Source of the DNA: an uncultured Muribaculaceae bacterium
GTDB lineage: Bacteria; Bacteroidota; Bacteroidia; Bacteroidales; Muribaculaceae
Direction of reading: 5' to 3'
Length of the DNA: 64,000 bases
Assembly (NCBI GenBank): GCA_910584525.1
Contig: CAJUAT010000002.1
Location: 1-64,000 of the forward strand
Numbering within the stretch: position 1 is the first letter of the stretch; every line of letters begins with the position of its first letter. This document shows, piece by piece, positions 1 through 9,682 of this stretch. The notes below the pieces were generated by a model. That model did not search any database and was not told where the DNA came from. It saw only the letters and a program-made list of their open reading frames with translations. Made by a program: the position numbers and the translations under genes.

Positions 1-55
1 ATCGCCTCAAGTCTGCGACCCCTACGACCCCGAAATTTTAAGGAACGCGCTCTAA
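1..55 (+). repeat. Right end of dispersed inverted-repeat element (second copy)
   Basis: These 55 bases match 4067-4121 at all but one position (base 5), in the same orientation. They include the 23-bp terminal repeat at 31-53. The rest of this copy lies outside the window. It ends 58 bases before adk, whereas the other copy ends 3 bases before its downstream gene. Confidence 0.85.
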
Positions 56-113
56 TCTTCTTTTATGCTTACGGCGATGGATCCGACGCCGGGTCCATAC
101 GACCTATATTGCC

Positions 114-731
114 ATGGACATGGATAAGAAAGACAATAAACTGAATATAGTGCTGTTCGGGGCTCCGGGCAGCGGCAAAGGCACTCAGTCGGCTCATCTG
201 ATCGACAAATACGGCCTTTACCATATAAGCACCGGCGAGCTGCTCCGCGACCATATAAAGCGCGGCACCGAGCTGGGCAAAACCGCCGACCAATACATCA
301 GCAAAGGACAGCTGATTCCCGACGATCTCATGATCGACATCCTCGACCATACCCTCGACACCGCCGCCAAGGACAAGGCCGGCGTGGTGTTCGACGGTTT
401 CCCCCGCACCATACCCCAGGCTGACGCCCTCAAGAAGCTTCTTCAGAAAAGAGGCACCGACCTGCACGCCGTGATCGGCCTCGAAGTGCCTGAAGAGGAG
501 CTCGTGGAGCGGATGCTCAACCGTGGCCGTGAGACCGGCCGCGCCGACGACAACCCCGAGACTATCAAAAACCGCCTCAAGGTCTATCACGACCAGACAC
601 ATCCTCTCCGCGACTACTACACCAACGAAGGAAAATACATTCCCATCAACGGCTCCGGCATCGTCGACGAGATTTTCAACGACATCACCGAGGGTATACG
701 CCTCATGACAGGCGTGGAGCAAAATAAGTAA
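114..731 (+). CDS. adk: Adenylate kinase
   Basis: Cytosolic adenylate kinase interconverting ATP + AMP and 2 ADP. The 205-residue protein has the P-loop GAPGSGKGT at residues 16-24, the DGFPRT motif of the AMP site near residue 95, and a short LID with the GRADDN motif and no zinc cysteines. A second ATG lies two codons in (base 120), so the exact start is open. gltX follows 7 bases later in the same direction, suggesting co-transcription. Upstream is the end of a dispersed repeat rather than a recognisable promoter. Confidence 0.96.
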   Translation: MDMDKKDNKLNIVLFGAPGSGKGTQSAHLIDKYGLYHISTGELLRDHIKRGTELGKTADQYISKGQLIPDDLMIDILDHTLDTAAKDKAGVVFDGFPRTIPQADALKKLLQKRGTDLHAVIGLEVPEEELVERMLNRGRETGRADDNPETIKNRLKVYHDQTHPLRDYYTNEGKYIPINGSGIVDEIFNDITEGIRLMTGVEQNK

Positions 732-738
732 TCCCCAC

Positions 739-2274
739 ATGGAAGGAAAGGTAAGAGTAAGATTCGCGCCGTCGCCCACAGGACCTCTGCATATCGGTGG
801 CGTACGCACCGCACTTTACAACTATCTGTTTGCCCGGCGTCACGGCGGCGACATGATTCTGCGCATAGAGGACACCGACTCCACTCGTTTCGTGCCCGGT
901 GCCGAGGAGTATATCAACGAGTCGCTGGCTTGGCTCGGCATCGGCATTGACGAGGGCGTGCGCGAAGGCGGCGAATATGGCCCATACAAGCAGTCGGAAC
1001 GCCGCGACATTTACCGCCGATACGTACGCCAGCTCCTCGATGACGGCAAGGCTTACATTGCTTTCGACACCCCCGAAGAACTGGATGCCGCCAGAAAGGA
1101 GACACCCAACTTCCAGTATGATGCCTCCACCCGCGGAAACATGCGCAACTCCCTCACTATGGAGGCCGACGAAGTCAAGAAAAGAATCGACAGCGGCGAA
1201 CGCTATGTGGTCCGTTTCCTCATAGAGCCCGACCGCGAGGTGAAGGTCAACGACCTGATCCGCGGCGAAGTGTCGGTAAACTCTTCCACGCTCGACGACA
1301 AGGTGCTCTACAAGAGTGCCGACGACCTCCCCACCTACCATCTCGCCAACATCGTTGACGACCACCTGATGAAGGTTACCCACGTGATACGCGGCGAGGA
1401 ATGGCTCCCGTCGGCACCGCTGCACGTGCTCCTCTATCAGGCTCTCGGCTGGGAAGACACCATGCCCCGCTTCGCGCACCTCCCCCTGCTGCTCAAGCCC
1501 GCAGGTGCAGGTAACGGCAAGCTCAGCAAACGCGATGGCGACAAACTCGGGTTCCCCGTTTTCCCTCTCGACTGGACCGACCCCAAGAGCGGCGAGAAAA
1601 GCTCCGGATTCCGCGAAAAGGGATACCTTCCCGAAGCGCTGGTCAACTTCCTCGCACTATTGGGATGGAACCCCGGCGACGACTCCGAAATCATGGACAT
1701 GCAGCAGCTCATCGACAAGTTCAGCTTCGAGCACTGCGCCAAAGCGGGCGCCAAGTTCGACTTCAAGAAGGGCGAATGGTTCAACCATGAATACATCATG
1801 CACAGCGACGACGCCACACTCGCCATCCTTGCCCGTCCATGGCTCGAAGAGGCCGGCATCTCCGGCTTTTCGCCCGAATACATAGCCAAAGCCTTCGGCA
1901 TGGTGAAAGGCCGCGCAAACCTCCTCGGCGACCTCATAACCCAGGCCGACTTCTTCTTCAAGGCTCCCACGGAATATGCCGAGAAAGATGTGCGCAAGCG
2001 CTGGAGCGCCCAGACGCCCGAAATCATGAACGAGCTTATCGACGTGCTCGAAGGCATCGACGACATGACATCGGCAAATGCCGAGAAAATAGTACTCGAC
2101 TGGATAGCCTCCAAGGGGTACCATCTCGGCAACGTGATGAATGCTTTCCGCCTCTGTGTGGTAGGCGCTTGCCGAGGCCCTCATATGTTCGACATCACCG
2201 AACTCATGCCCAAGCAGGAGGTGATTGCACGCATACGAAGAGCCGTGGAGACCATTCCCGTACCGGCAAGCTGA
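739..2274 (+). CDS. gltX: Glutamate--tRNA ligase
   Basis: Class I aminoacyl-tRNA synthetase charging tRNA-Glu. The 511-residue protein shows the HIGH-type motif PLHIGG at residues 16-21 and the KMSKS-type motif KLSKR at 261-265. An all-alpha anticodon-binding domain occupies roughly the last 170 residues. The length fits the bacterial family. It starts 7 bases after adk, and the Kdo transferase begins about 10 bases after its stop, so the three probably form one transcript. Confidence 0.97.
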   Translation: MEGKVRVRFAPSPTGPLHIGGVRTALYNYLFARRHGGDMILRIEDTDSTRFVPGAEEYINESLAWLGIGIDEGVREGGEYGPYKQSERRDIYRRYVRQLLDDGKAYIAFDTPEELDAARKETPNFQYDASTRGNMRNSLTMEADEVKKRIDSGERYVVRFLIEPDREVKVNDLIRGEVSVNSSTLDDKVLYKSADDLPTYHLANIVDDHLMKVTHVIRGEEWLPSAPLHVLLYQALGWEDTMPRFAHLPLLLKPAGAGNGKLSKRDGDKLGFPVFPLDWTDPKSGEKSSGFREKGYLPEALVNFLALLGWNPGDDSEIMDMQQLIDKFSFEHCAKAGAKFDFKKGEWFNHEYIMHSDDATLAILARPWLEEAGISGFSPEYIAKAFGMVKGRANLLGDLITQADFFFKAPTEYAEKDVRKRWSAQTPEIMNELIDVLEGIDDMTSANAEKIVLDWIASKGYHLGNVMNAFRLCVVGACRGPHMFDITELMPKQEVIARIRRAVETIPVPAS

Positions 2275-2284
2275 AACTATCCCG

Positions 2285-3607
2285 ATGAGAATACCCTCAC
2301 TCAAGGAATTGCGGGCTCTTGGCGCTGAAGCATGCCGTCAGTCGCTCGAAATGCCATTGTATTCCGCAGGCATCTCGCTCTACCGTCTCGGCGTCAAGGC
2401 CGCAGGCATCGGGAATCCCAAGGCTCGTCTCCTCGACCATGGCCTTCCCGAAGTCATGCCCGAACTGCGCCGCAAAATAAAGCCCGGCGACAAGGTGGTG
2501 TGGGTGCATTGCGCATCTCTCGGAGAATTCGAACAGGGAAGACCCCTCATTGAAAAAATTAAGAGCGAGCACCCCGACATCAAGGTGCTCCTCACTTTCT
2601 TCTCGCCCTCCGGCTACGAGGTGCGCAAGAACTATGCCGGCGCCGACTGTGTGACGTACCTCCCCTTCGACACGCCGCTGCGCGTGCGTCGGTTTCTCGA
2701 CTGCGTGCGCCCGGTAAAGGCCGTCTTCATCAAGTACGAAATCTGGCGCAACTATCTACACGAGCTTTACCGCCGGCAGATTCCCACATATCTGGTGAGC
2801 GCTGTCTTCCGCAAGGAGCAGAAGTTTTTCCGTCACGGCTGGGAATGGTATGGCCTGTGGCTCAAGTGGTTCACGCACATCTTCGTGCAGGACCAGGCGA
2901 GCGTGAAGCTGCTGGAAGGGATAGGTGTCAAGAACGTGACGGTAACCGGCGACACTCGTTTCGACCGCGTGGCCCATATAAAGGCCGACGCAAGGAAGAT
3001 TCCGCTGCTGGAGCGTTTTCTCGCCGATGGCGACGGCGGCAGGAAGCTGACCATGATGGCCGGCAGCAGCTGGGAACCCGACGAGGATGTGTATGCCCCA
3101 TGGTTCGACGCCCACCCCGATGTCAAGTTGGTGGTGGCGCCCCATGAGTTCGACAATACGCGTCTCGACCGTCTCAAGGCCCGCTTCCGCAACGGCGCCG
3201 TGCTCCTTTCCGAACTGTCGGAGGATTGCAATCCGGCGCTTTTCGACAGGCAGGTGCTCATCATAGACTGCTACGGCCTTCTGAGCAGCGCCTATGCCTA
3301 TTGCGACATGGCATATGTGGGAGGCGGCTTCGGAGTCGGTATCCACAACATCAACGAGCCGGCCGTCTTCGGCATCCCCGTGGTATATGGTCCCAACCAT
3401 ATGCGCTTCAACGAAGCCCTGGAGATGGCACGTATCGGCTGCGGCATTCCCGTTGCCGGCCGCGACAGCTTCGAGCATACCGCCGACGCTCTCCTCGTCG
3501 GCAACGTGCAAGAACGACGCAAACGGGGAAAATGGGCCGCCGACTATATAAACGCCAAGACAGGCGCCACCGACAGAGTATATGCCCTCATGGGCAAATG
3601 GGACTGA
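2285..3607 (+). CDS. waaA: 3-deoxy-D-manno-octulosonic acid (Kdo) transferase
   Basis: Inner-membrane-associated transferase adding Kdo from CMP-Kdo to lipid A precursor in lipopolysaccharide synthesis. The motif CASLGEFEQGRPL holds the expected catalytic glutamate. The C-terminal half carries the GT-B nucleotide-sugar site, with GGGFGVGIHNINEPA near the end. The first ATG after gltX (2285) gives 440 residues. The ATG at 2351 (MPLYSAGISLYRLG) aligns better with the usual N-terminus of the family and gives 418, so either start is possible. The frame is also open further upstream, to 2225 inside gltX, which I consider unlikely. Confidence 0.93.
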   Translation: MRIPSLKELRALGAEACRQSLEMPLYSAGISLYRLGVKAAGIGNPKARLLDHGLPEVMPELRRKIKPGDKVVWVHCASLGEFEQGRPLIEKIKSEHPDIKVLLTFFSPSGYEVRKNYAGADCVTYLPFDTPLRVRRFLDCVRPVKAVFIKYEIWRNYLHELYRRQIPTYLVSAVFRKEQKFFRHGWEWYGLWLKWFTHIFVQDQASVKLLEGIGVKNVTVTGDTRFDRVAHIKADARKIPLLERFLADGDGGRKLTMMAGSSWEPDEDVYAPWFDAHPDVKLVVAPHEFDNTRLDRLKARFRNGAVLLSELSEDCNPALFDRQVLIIDCYGLLSSAYAYCDMAYVGGGFGVGIHNINEPAVFGIPVVYGPNHMRFNEALEMARIGCGIPVAGRDSFEHTADALLVGNVQERRKRGKWAADYINAKTGATDRVYALMGKWD

Positions 3608-3648
3608 CAAAAGCCTTTCTCCAATAACAACCGGGATTTTCCGTTATA

Positions 3649-4121
3649 AGAGCGCGTTCCTTAAAATTTCGAGGCCGTAGGGGCGGCTCTTTTCGAGCAG
3701 ATTTTACGAGTCGAGGAGGGAGCGATGCGGGCATCGTGACCGACGAGACCTCGGAAAAGATGCCGAAAAGAGACGGGGCGGAGGTAATTTTAATGTCGTC
3801 GGAGTTATTCCTATGATTGAAAAATATCTCGTCCGATACCCTTCCGGTCTCGGCATCTGAGAATAATGATTTATTATTATTCTTTAATATGAGGATACGC
3901 GATTTGAGAAAATATTATAATTAACAAAAATGTTATACAAGCGCATTTTAACAATATCGGAGGCCCTGACGCGGAGGAAGTTACCTTCGCCCTCGCAGAC
4001 TTGGCCGCTTTTAGCCGCTTGCTGTCAGTCACATACCTCGGTATGCTCCTTCAGCAACCGACTAAAATCGACTCAAGTCTGCGACCCCTACGACCCCGAA
4101 ATTTTAAGGAACGCGCTCTAA
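3649..4121. repeat. MITE-like non-coding element with 23-bp terminal inverted repeats
   Basis: The arms 3649-3671 and 4097-4119 are perfect 23-bp inverted repeats, and similarity continues for about 15 more bases with 2-3 mismatches. The right 55 bases recur at 1-55. The interior is GC-rich at both sides and AT-rich in the centre (about 3840-3935), with a small palindrome CATACC/GGTATG at 4032-4045. No convincing gene is present. This element fills the 517-base gap between waaA and the next gene. No target duplication is evident at the edges. It could be a mobile non-autonomous element or an inherited intergenic repeat. Confidence 0.75.
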
Positions 4122-4124
4122 GTC

Positions 4125-6101
4125 ATGCGTCAACCCCTGTCAATAATTCTGTTCGCGGCAGTGTTGCTCCTCCTTACGGGCTGCAAGACGCCGAAGCTCA
4201 CCGTGGCCGACCAGCAGTTTGCCCGCGGCGAATATTTCGCGGCCTCCAAGACTTACCGCAACGTCTATAACAAGCTGAATCCCAAGGAAGACCGCGACAC
4301 CCGCGGCCGTGTGGCCTACCAGCTCGCCACTTGCTACCGCAAGCTCAACCAGGCCGCCCGGGCTTCCGCCGCTTATCAGAACGCTATCCGCTACGAATAT
4401 CCCGACTCCATGAGCTACTACTGGCTCGGGCGCTCTCTGCAGATGGAGGGTAAATACGAACCGGCTGTCGACGCTTATACCACATTCCTAGAATACGTTC
4501 CCGACGACATGCTCGCCAAGGAGGGAATCCGCGGTTGCCGTATGGCCATCAGAGCCAAACAGGCTCCAAAAACCCGCTATCAGGTGAAACAGGCCAAAAT
4601 CTTCAACTCCCGACGCGCCGACTTCGCCCCGATGTACCTCGACGAGTCGCTCAACACCCTCTACTTCACCTCCAGCAACGAGAAAGCCACCGGCACCAAC
4701 AAGTCAGACATCACCGGTACCAAGAACAGCGACATTTTCGTATCCACCAAGGACGAGAAGGGTGTGTGGCAGCGGCCGGAGCCGGCACAGGGAGAGCTCA
4801 ATACGGAGCATGACGAAGGAATCACGGCTTTCAGCCCCGACGGACAGACAATGTACCTCACCGTGGCAAAGAGAAGTCCCAACGCCGACTCGTCGGTAGA
4901 GATATACACGTCTCGCCGTTCCGATGCCTCATGGTCGGCGCCGCAGCGTCTCGAGATTATCCGTGACACCATTTCCGCCCTCGGTCACCCCTCTGTGAGT
5001 CCCGACGGCAAATATCTCTATTTCACCAGCGACATGCCGGGCGGCTTCGGCGGCAAGGACATATGGCGCATCAACATCAACGACCGCGTGGGGAGCCTCG
5101 AGAACCTGGGCCCGCAGATCAACACCCCGGGCGACGAGATGTTCCCCTACGCCCGCACCGACACCACCCTCTACTTCTCCAGCGACGGCCATCCCGGCTT
5201 CGGAGGCCTCGACATATTCCGCGCCACTCTCAACAGCACCCGCGACCGCTGGAGCGTGGAGAACATGGGACTCCCCATGAACAGCCAGGGCGACGACTTC
5301 GGCATCACCTTCGGCAAGGGCGAAGAGGGTTTCCTCAGCTCCAACCGTGGCGACGCCAGGGGTTACGACCACATATTCTCTTTCGTGAAGCCTGACATAA
5401 AGGTGACCATCAGCGGATGGGTGGTCGATAAGGATGACGAGCCTGTGCCCAACGCCGTGATACGCATCGTCGGCGACGACGGCTCCAACCAGAAGGAGGT
5501 GGCTCGCGACGACGGATCCTTCAAGTTCAACCTCAGCCGTGGCGTGAAATATGTGATGCAGGCCGGCGCAAAAGGATACCTCAACGTCAAGCAGGAGTTC
5601 GAGAGCGACGACGCCGAGGAAGACCAGGACTATGGCGTTGACTTCATTCTCGCCGCCGTCTACAAGCCCCAGGTGGTGGAGAACATCTTCTACGACTTCG
5701 ACAAGGCTTCGCTGCGCCCCGAGTCAAAAGCCGCCCTCGACGAGATGGCCCAGATTCTCAAGGATAATCCCGGCGTCAAAATCGAGATGGGAGCGCATAC
5801 CGACAGAGTCGGCACCGAGATTTACAACCTGAGTCTCTCCGACCGTCGCGCCAAAAGCGTGGTCGACTACCTTATAGCCGCCGGAATAAGCCCCGAACGC
5901 CTCACATGGAAAGGTTACGGCAAAACGGTGCCAAAGACCGTCACAAAACGCATCAACAAGGAATACCCCCAGTTCCCCGAAGGAACTGTGCTCTCGGAAG
6001 AGTTCATAAACACCCTCTCCGAAGAAGATAGGGAGGCGGCCGACCAGATCAACCGCCGCACGGAGTTTCAGGTGCTCACCCTCAACACGGAGGAATGGTA
6101 A
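4125..6101 (+). CDS. PorE-like OmpA-family lipoprotein (TPR, beta-propeller, CRD, OmpA)
   Basis: Predicted outer-membrane lipoprotein of 658 residues with lipobox LLTGC (Cys20). Visible domains are TPR-like repeats (about 30-145), PD40/WD40-type propeller blades with SPDGKYLYFTSD-like motifs (about 160-420), a carboxypeptidase-regulatory-like beta-sandwich (about 425-500), and a C-terminal OmpA peptidoglycan-binding domain (about 515-655; FYDFDKASLRPES and the NLSLSDRRAKSV helix). This order matches PorE of the type IX secretion system, although general OmpA/PD40 paralogues share it. The start codon lies 3 bases beyond the inverted-repeat element, so transcription probably begins inside that element or reads through it. 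The next gene starts directly after the stop. Confidence 0.85.
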   Translation: MRQPLSIILFAAVLLLLTGCKTPKLTVADQQFARGEYFAASKTYRNVYNKLNPKEDRDTRGRVAYQLATCYRKLNQAARASAAYQNAIRYEYPDSMSYYWLGRSLQMEGKYEPAVDAYTTFLEYVPDDMLAKEGIRGCRMAIRAKQAPKTRYQVKQAKIFNSRRADFAPMYLDESLNTLYFTSSNEKATGTNKSDITGTKNSDIFVSTKDEKGVWQRPEPAQGELNTEHDEGITAFSPDGQTMYLTVAKRSPNADSSVEIYTSRRSDASWSAPQRLEIIRDTISALGHPSVSPDGKYLYFTSDMPGGFGGKDIWRININDRVGSLENLGPQINTPGDEMFPYARTDTTLYFSSDGHPGFGGLDIFRATLNSTRDRWSVENMGLPMNSQGDDFGITFGKGEEGFLSSNRGDARGYDHIFSFVKPDIKVTISGWVVDKDDEPVPNAVIRIVGDDGSNQKEVARDDGSFKFNLSRGVKYVMQAGAKGYLNVKQEFESDDAEEDQDYGVDFILAAVYKPQVVENIFYDFDKASLRPESKAALDEMAQILKDNPGVKIEMGAHTDRVGTEIYNLSLSDRRAKSVVDYLIAAGISPERLTWKGYGKTVPKTVTKRINKEYPQFPEGTVLSEEFINTLSEEDREAADQINRRTEFQVLTLNTEEW

Positions 6102-7619
6102 ATGGATTTCACTCCGGCAATACGATGGTGGTTTGATCATCAGGCGCGACGCACCGACATATGGGGCTCCCGGAGCGCCGAAATACAGGAGAAGGTGCTT
6201 CGCGACCTCCTCCGGCGCGGCCATGCCACTCTCACCGGGTTCAGCCGCGACTTCTCATCCATAGCCGATGCCTCCGACATCCATGCCATGTATGCGCGCG
6301 ATGTGGAGCCCGTGGAATATGAGGATATCAGGCCGCTGGTGATGCGCATGGTCAAGGGCGAACGCAACGTGCTATGGCCCGGCGTATGCGTCGACTTCGC
6401 CCAGTCGTCGGGAACCTCCGGCGGCAAATCAAAATTCATACCCATCACCCGCGACTCGCTGCGCCGCAACCATATCCCCGGCGCCGCCGACAGCGTGGCT
6501 CTTTATCTCCGCGACAACCCCGCAAGCCGCATTTTCGCCGGCAAAGGATTCATCCTCGGCGGCTCTTTCGCCAATGAGCTCGACCTGCGCAAAAGTCCCG
6601 CCAATGTCGGCGACCTCAGCGCAACACTCATCAGCAGATGTCCCGCCCTGGCAAACCTCGTGAGGATTCCCGACAAGAAGACGGCTCTCCTCGCCGACTG
6701 GTCGGTAAAGCTCCCTCTCCTTGTCAAAAAAGCTGCTTATGCCGATGTCACCAACATCTCGGGGGTGCCAAGCTGGTTCCTGGCTGTAATAAAAGGGATT
6801 CTCGCCGAGAGAAACGCCTCTTCGCTGCATGAGGTATGGCCCAATCTGGAGGTGTTCTTCCACGGCGGCATATCCTTCGCCCCATATCGGCAGATATACT
6901 ACGGCATCACCGACCCGTCAAGGATGCATTTCCGCGAGACCTACAATGCCTCCGAAGGTTTCTTCGCCGCCCAGGACTCGCCGGACAGCAGCGCCATGCT
7001 CCTCCTCATCGACAACGACATCTACTACGAATTCATCCCCTTGGGTGGCTCTGCAGACGATGCCGTCGACATTTCAGGCGTAGTGAAAGGGAAGGTCTAC
7101 GAGCTGATGATCACGTGCAGCAATGGCTTGTGGCGTTACCGTCTGGGCGATACGGTGAGGATAGAGAGCGTCGACCCCGTGCGCGTCACCGTGGCCGGAC
7201 GTACCCGCCGTTTCATAAACGCCTTCGGCGAGGAACTCATGGAGGACAATGCCGAGCGAGGCATGGCCGAGGCTTGCCGACTGAACGCCTGTGCCCCGGC
7301 AAACTATACCGTGGCACCCGTTTTCGCCGGTGCCTCAAACAGAGGCCGGCACCAATGGCTCATTGAATGGCAGAATCCCCCGGCCGACATGAACGCTTTC
7401 GCACGTGACCTCGACAATGAACTCCGGAAGCTCAACAGCGACTACGACGCCAAACGTTCCGGCGGCTTCTTCCTCGATGCTCCCGAAATCATTTCCCTCT
7501 CCACCGGCACTTTCGACAGATGGCTCGCTGCCTCGGGCAACCATAAGCTCGGCGGCCAGCGAAAGGTGCCACGCCTTTCCAACGACCGCTCAATAGCCGA
7601 AGAGATTCTCAATCTATGA
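6102..7619 (+). CDS. GH3-fold (auxin-responsive promoter family) acyl-adenylating enzyme
   Basis: A 505-residue member of the GH3 family. Plant members conjugate amino acids to acyl acids through an acyl-adenylate; the bacterial substrate is unknown. The ATP-loop motif SSGTSGGKSKFIP, the YNASEGFFA motif and the LWRYRLGDTVR segment are all present, in ANL/GH3 order. The ATG abuts the stop of the PorE-like gene (TAAATG), suggesting translational coupling. Association with an envelope gene hints at an envelope or secondary-metabolite role, but that is inference. Confidence 0.85.
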   Translation: MDFTPAIRWWFDHQARRTDIWGSRSAEIQEKVLRDLLRRGHATLTGFSRDFSSIADASDIHAMYARDVEPVEYEDIRPLVMRMVKGERNVLWPGVCVDFAQSSGTSGGKSKFIPITRDSLRRNHIPGAADSVALYLRDNPASRIFAGKGFILGGSFANELDLRKSPANVGDLSATLISRCPALANLVRIPDKKTALLADWSVKLPLLVKKAAYADVTNISGVPSWFLAVIKGILAERNASSLHEVWPNLEVFFHGGISFAPYRQIYYGITDPSRMHFRETYNASEGFFAAQDSPDSSAMLLLIDNDIYYEFIPLGGSADDAVDISGVVKGKVYELMITCSNGLWRYRLGDTVRIESVDPVRVTVAGRTRRFINAFGEELMEDNAERGMAEACRLNACAPANYTVAPVFAGASNRGRHQWLIEWQNPPADMNAFARDLDNELRKLNSDYDAKRSGGFFLDAPEIISLSTGTFDRWLAASGNHKLGGQRKVPRLSNDRSIAEEILNL

Positions 7620-7625
7620 CCTATA

Positions 7626-7665
7626 CGCTAAGTATACACGCCTCGCGCTAAGTGTACACGCCTCG
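7626..7665 (+). repeat. Tandem 20-bp repeat, two copies
   Basis: Two adjacent 20-base units (7626-7645 and 7646-7665) differ at one base: CGCTAAGTATACACGCCTCG and the same with GTGTACAC. They lie between the GH3 stop and the promoter of the glycosyltransferase. They could be paired regulator sites; nothing else supports a function. Confidence 0.7.
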
Positions 7666-7695
7666 CTTTCTCTTTCGTCTGTCGTAATTTTTTTG

Positions 7696-7703
7696 TAATT
7701 TTG
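7696..7703 (+). promoter_or_regulatory. Candidate -7 element before the glycosyltransferase
   Basis: TAATTTTG matches the Bacteroidota -7 consensus TAnnTTTG. No clear TTTG is found 19-20 bases upstream. Only five bases separate it from the ATG at 7709, so the transcript would be nearly or fully leaderless. Confidence 0.55.
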
Positions 7704-7708
7704 CTGAT

Positions 7709-8872
7709 ATGGAACTGACTTTAGAAACAATATCAGCAATACTTCTGATCGTGGCGGCGCTGTGCGTGGCCGGAGCCTACATATGCCTGGGCACTATGCG
7801 CCGGGCCGCCGCTCCCGACATGCGCTCCGACTCCGACAACGATGCCGACGACGCCCTCCCCTCGCTGACGGTAATCGTCTACTCCGAAGCCGGCGACGAC
7901 GCCATCGTGGAATGTGTCGACACCATAATGCAGCAGGACTATCCAGACCTGCAGGTGGTGGTGGTGACGCGTGCCACCGCCAGCCATACCGAGATGCTTG
8001 CCGGCAGATTCGCCGATATGCCCGGCGTGTATGTCACTTTCATACCCCCGGCCAGCCATAACCTGTCGGAACGCAAGCTCGCCATCACCATCGGCATGAA
8101 GGCGGCGCGTGGCGAAGTGGTGCTCACCACCGCCTCAAACATCCGGCCTCAGTCTGATCAATGGCTGCGCCGCATGATGGCCCCTTTCGCCAACCCCGGC
8201 ACCGAGCTGGTGCTCGGTTTCTCGAGGATGGATTTCAACGAGCTGTCCGGCCCCTGGCGATGGTACCGCCAGTTTGACACCATGCTCACCGCCTCACAAT
8301 GGATCGGATATGCCCGTGCCGGCAAACCTTACCGCGGCGACGCTTTCAACCTCGCTTTCCGCAGAGATACCTTCTTCGCACACAAGGGATATGCCAGCAA
8401 CATTTACCTCCATTATGGCGACGACGACCTCTTCGTGCATGAGATAGCCGATGCCTCCAACACGCGCATCGTCATCGACGACGCCATTGTCACCACTTTC
8501 TGGGGACATGTGGCCGACAGGGTATGGGATACGCGCAAGAGCCGCTACATGTTTACGGCACGCTGGCTGCCACGCGCTCCTTTCGCCCGCTACGGCGCCA
8601 TGTCGATGATGAACTGGACTGCCCTCGCTGCCGCCACGGCCGCAGCTATCGTCGGCGCTCCCCTACTATGGCCCGCAATTGGCGCCCCGTTAATCTGGCT
8701 CGCTCTACAGGCCGCTTTCATTGCCGATTACCGGATCCTCGCATCCAAACTCCTCGCCGTCCGTCTATGGTGGGCCATCCCTCCTTTCTTGCTCGCACAC
8801 CCCTTCGTGACACTCTTCTTCCGTATCATAAACCGCAGCTTGCGGAAATCCAACTATACCTGGCAAAGATAA
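7709..8872 (+). CDS. Membrane-anchored family 2 glycosyltransferase
   Basis: A 387-residue inner-membrane glycosyltransferase, presumably for surface glycan. An N-terminal hydrophobic helix (about residues 7-28) precedes a GT-A domain (about 48-285), and two or more hydrophobic segments follow (about 300-380). Where GT2 enzymes usually carry a DxD/DAD metal site, this protein reads LTTASNIRP, though a later GDDDLF acidic cluster is present. The acceptor and donor cannot be told. The stop overlaps the trmB start by one base (TAATG). The start is supported by the membrane anchor but sits almost on the promoter. Confidence 0.85.
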   Translation: MELTLETISAILLIVAALCVAGAYICLGTMRRAAAPDMRSDSDNDADDALPSLTVIVYSEAGDDAIVECVDTIMQQDYPDLQVVVVTRATASHTEMLAGRFADMPGVYVTFIPPASHNLSERKLAITIGMKAARGEVVLTTASNIRPQSDQWLRRMMAPFANPGTELVLGFSRMDFNELSGPWRWYRQFDTMLTASQWIGYARAGKPYRGDAFNLAFRRDTFFAHKGYASNIYLHYGDDDLFVHEIADASNTRIVIDDAIVTTFWGHVADRVWDTRKSRYMFTARWLPRAPFARYGAMSMMNWTALAAATAAAIVGAPLLWPAIGAPLIWLALQAAFIADYRILASKLLAVRLWWAIPPFLLAHPFVTLFFRIINRSLRKSNYTWQR

Positions 8873-9648
8873 TGGGCAAAAACAAACTGAAAAAATTCGC
8901 CGACATGGCCGGTTTCAGCTGTGTCTATCAATATCCGCGTGAGGAACTTCTCGCCAACGGCTTCCCCTGGCGCGGCGCATGGAACAAGGAAATATTCGCT
9001 GCCCCACAGCCAATAGTGCTTGAACTCGGCTGCGGCAAAGGTGAGTACACCGTAGGGCTGGCTCGCCGGAACAATGGCCGAAATCATGTTGGCGTCGACA
9101 TCAAGGGCGCACGAATGTGGTCGGGAGCCAAAGAGGCTGAAGAGTCCGAAATGAAAAACGTGGCCTTCCTCAGAACGGAAATAGAGAATATCGACCGCTT
9201 TTTCGCCCCCGGCGAGGTGGACGAAATATGGATCACATTTCCCGACCCGCAGATGCAGAAACCACGCAAACGGCTCACCTCAACCCGTTTTCTTGCCCTC
9301 TACTCCAGGATTCTGCGCCCCGACGGCATCATCAACCTCAAGACCGACTCCCCTTTCCTTTATGAATATACCCGCCGGCTCGTAAAGCTCAACGGACTTG
9401 AGGTGCTGAGCGATTCCGACGACATCTATGGCAAGGGATTCGCCGAGGGCGACGATCTCTTCGGCTCCGACATGTCGGACCCTGTGCATTCCATCAAGAC
9501 ATACTACGAACAGCAATGGCTCAGCCGGGGCAAACTCATCAAGCTGCTGCGTTTCAGACTCCCTGCCGACAAAACCCTCGCCGAACCGGATGCCTCCGAC
9601 ATACCCAAAGACGACTACCGCTCTACCAAAGGCCGAAACAATGCCTGA
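8872..9648 (+). CDS. trmB: tRNA (guanine-N7-)-methyltransferase
   Basis: Methylates G46 in the tRNA variable loop using S-adenosylmethionine. The SAM motif LELGCGKGEYT is visible around residue 45, and the family motif FPDPQMQKPRKRLTSTRF follows, in the form usual for Bacteroidota. The frame is open upstream to 8524, but that stretch overlaps the glycosyltransferase. The ATG at 8872, coupled through TAATG, gives 258 residues and begins MGKNKLKKF, as expected for the family. Confidence 0.94.
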   Translation: MGKNKLKKFADMAGFSCVYQYPREELLANGFPWRGAWNKEIFAAPQPIVLELGCGKGEYTVGLARRNNGRNHVGVDIKGARMWSGAKEAEESEMKNVAFLRTEIENIDRFFAPGEVDEIWITFPDPQMQKPRKRLTSTRFLALYSRILRPDGIINLKTDSPFLYEYTRRLVKLNGLEVLSDSDDIYGKGFAEGDDLFGSDMSDPVHSIKTYYEQQWLSRGKLIKLLRFRLPADKTLAEPDASDIPKDDYRSTKGRNNA

Positions 9649-9682
9649 CCGCTTTTGTTATTCCTTAAAAATACAATATACA

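Noticed and set aside
3930..4121. 63-residue open frame in the inverted-repeat element
   Set aside because: It lies across the repeated right end and stops exactly in the terminal repeat; no family motif or ribosome-binding site. Probably a repeat-derived artefact.
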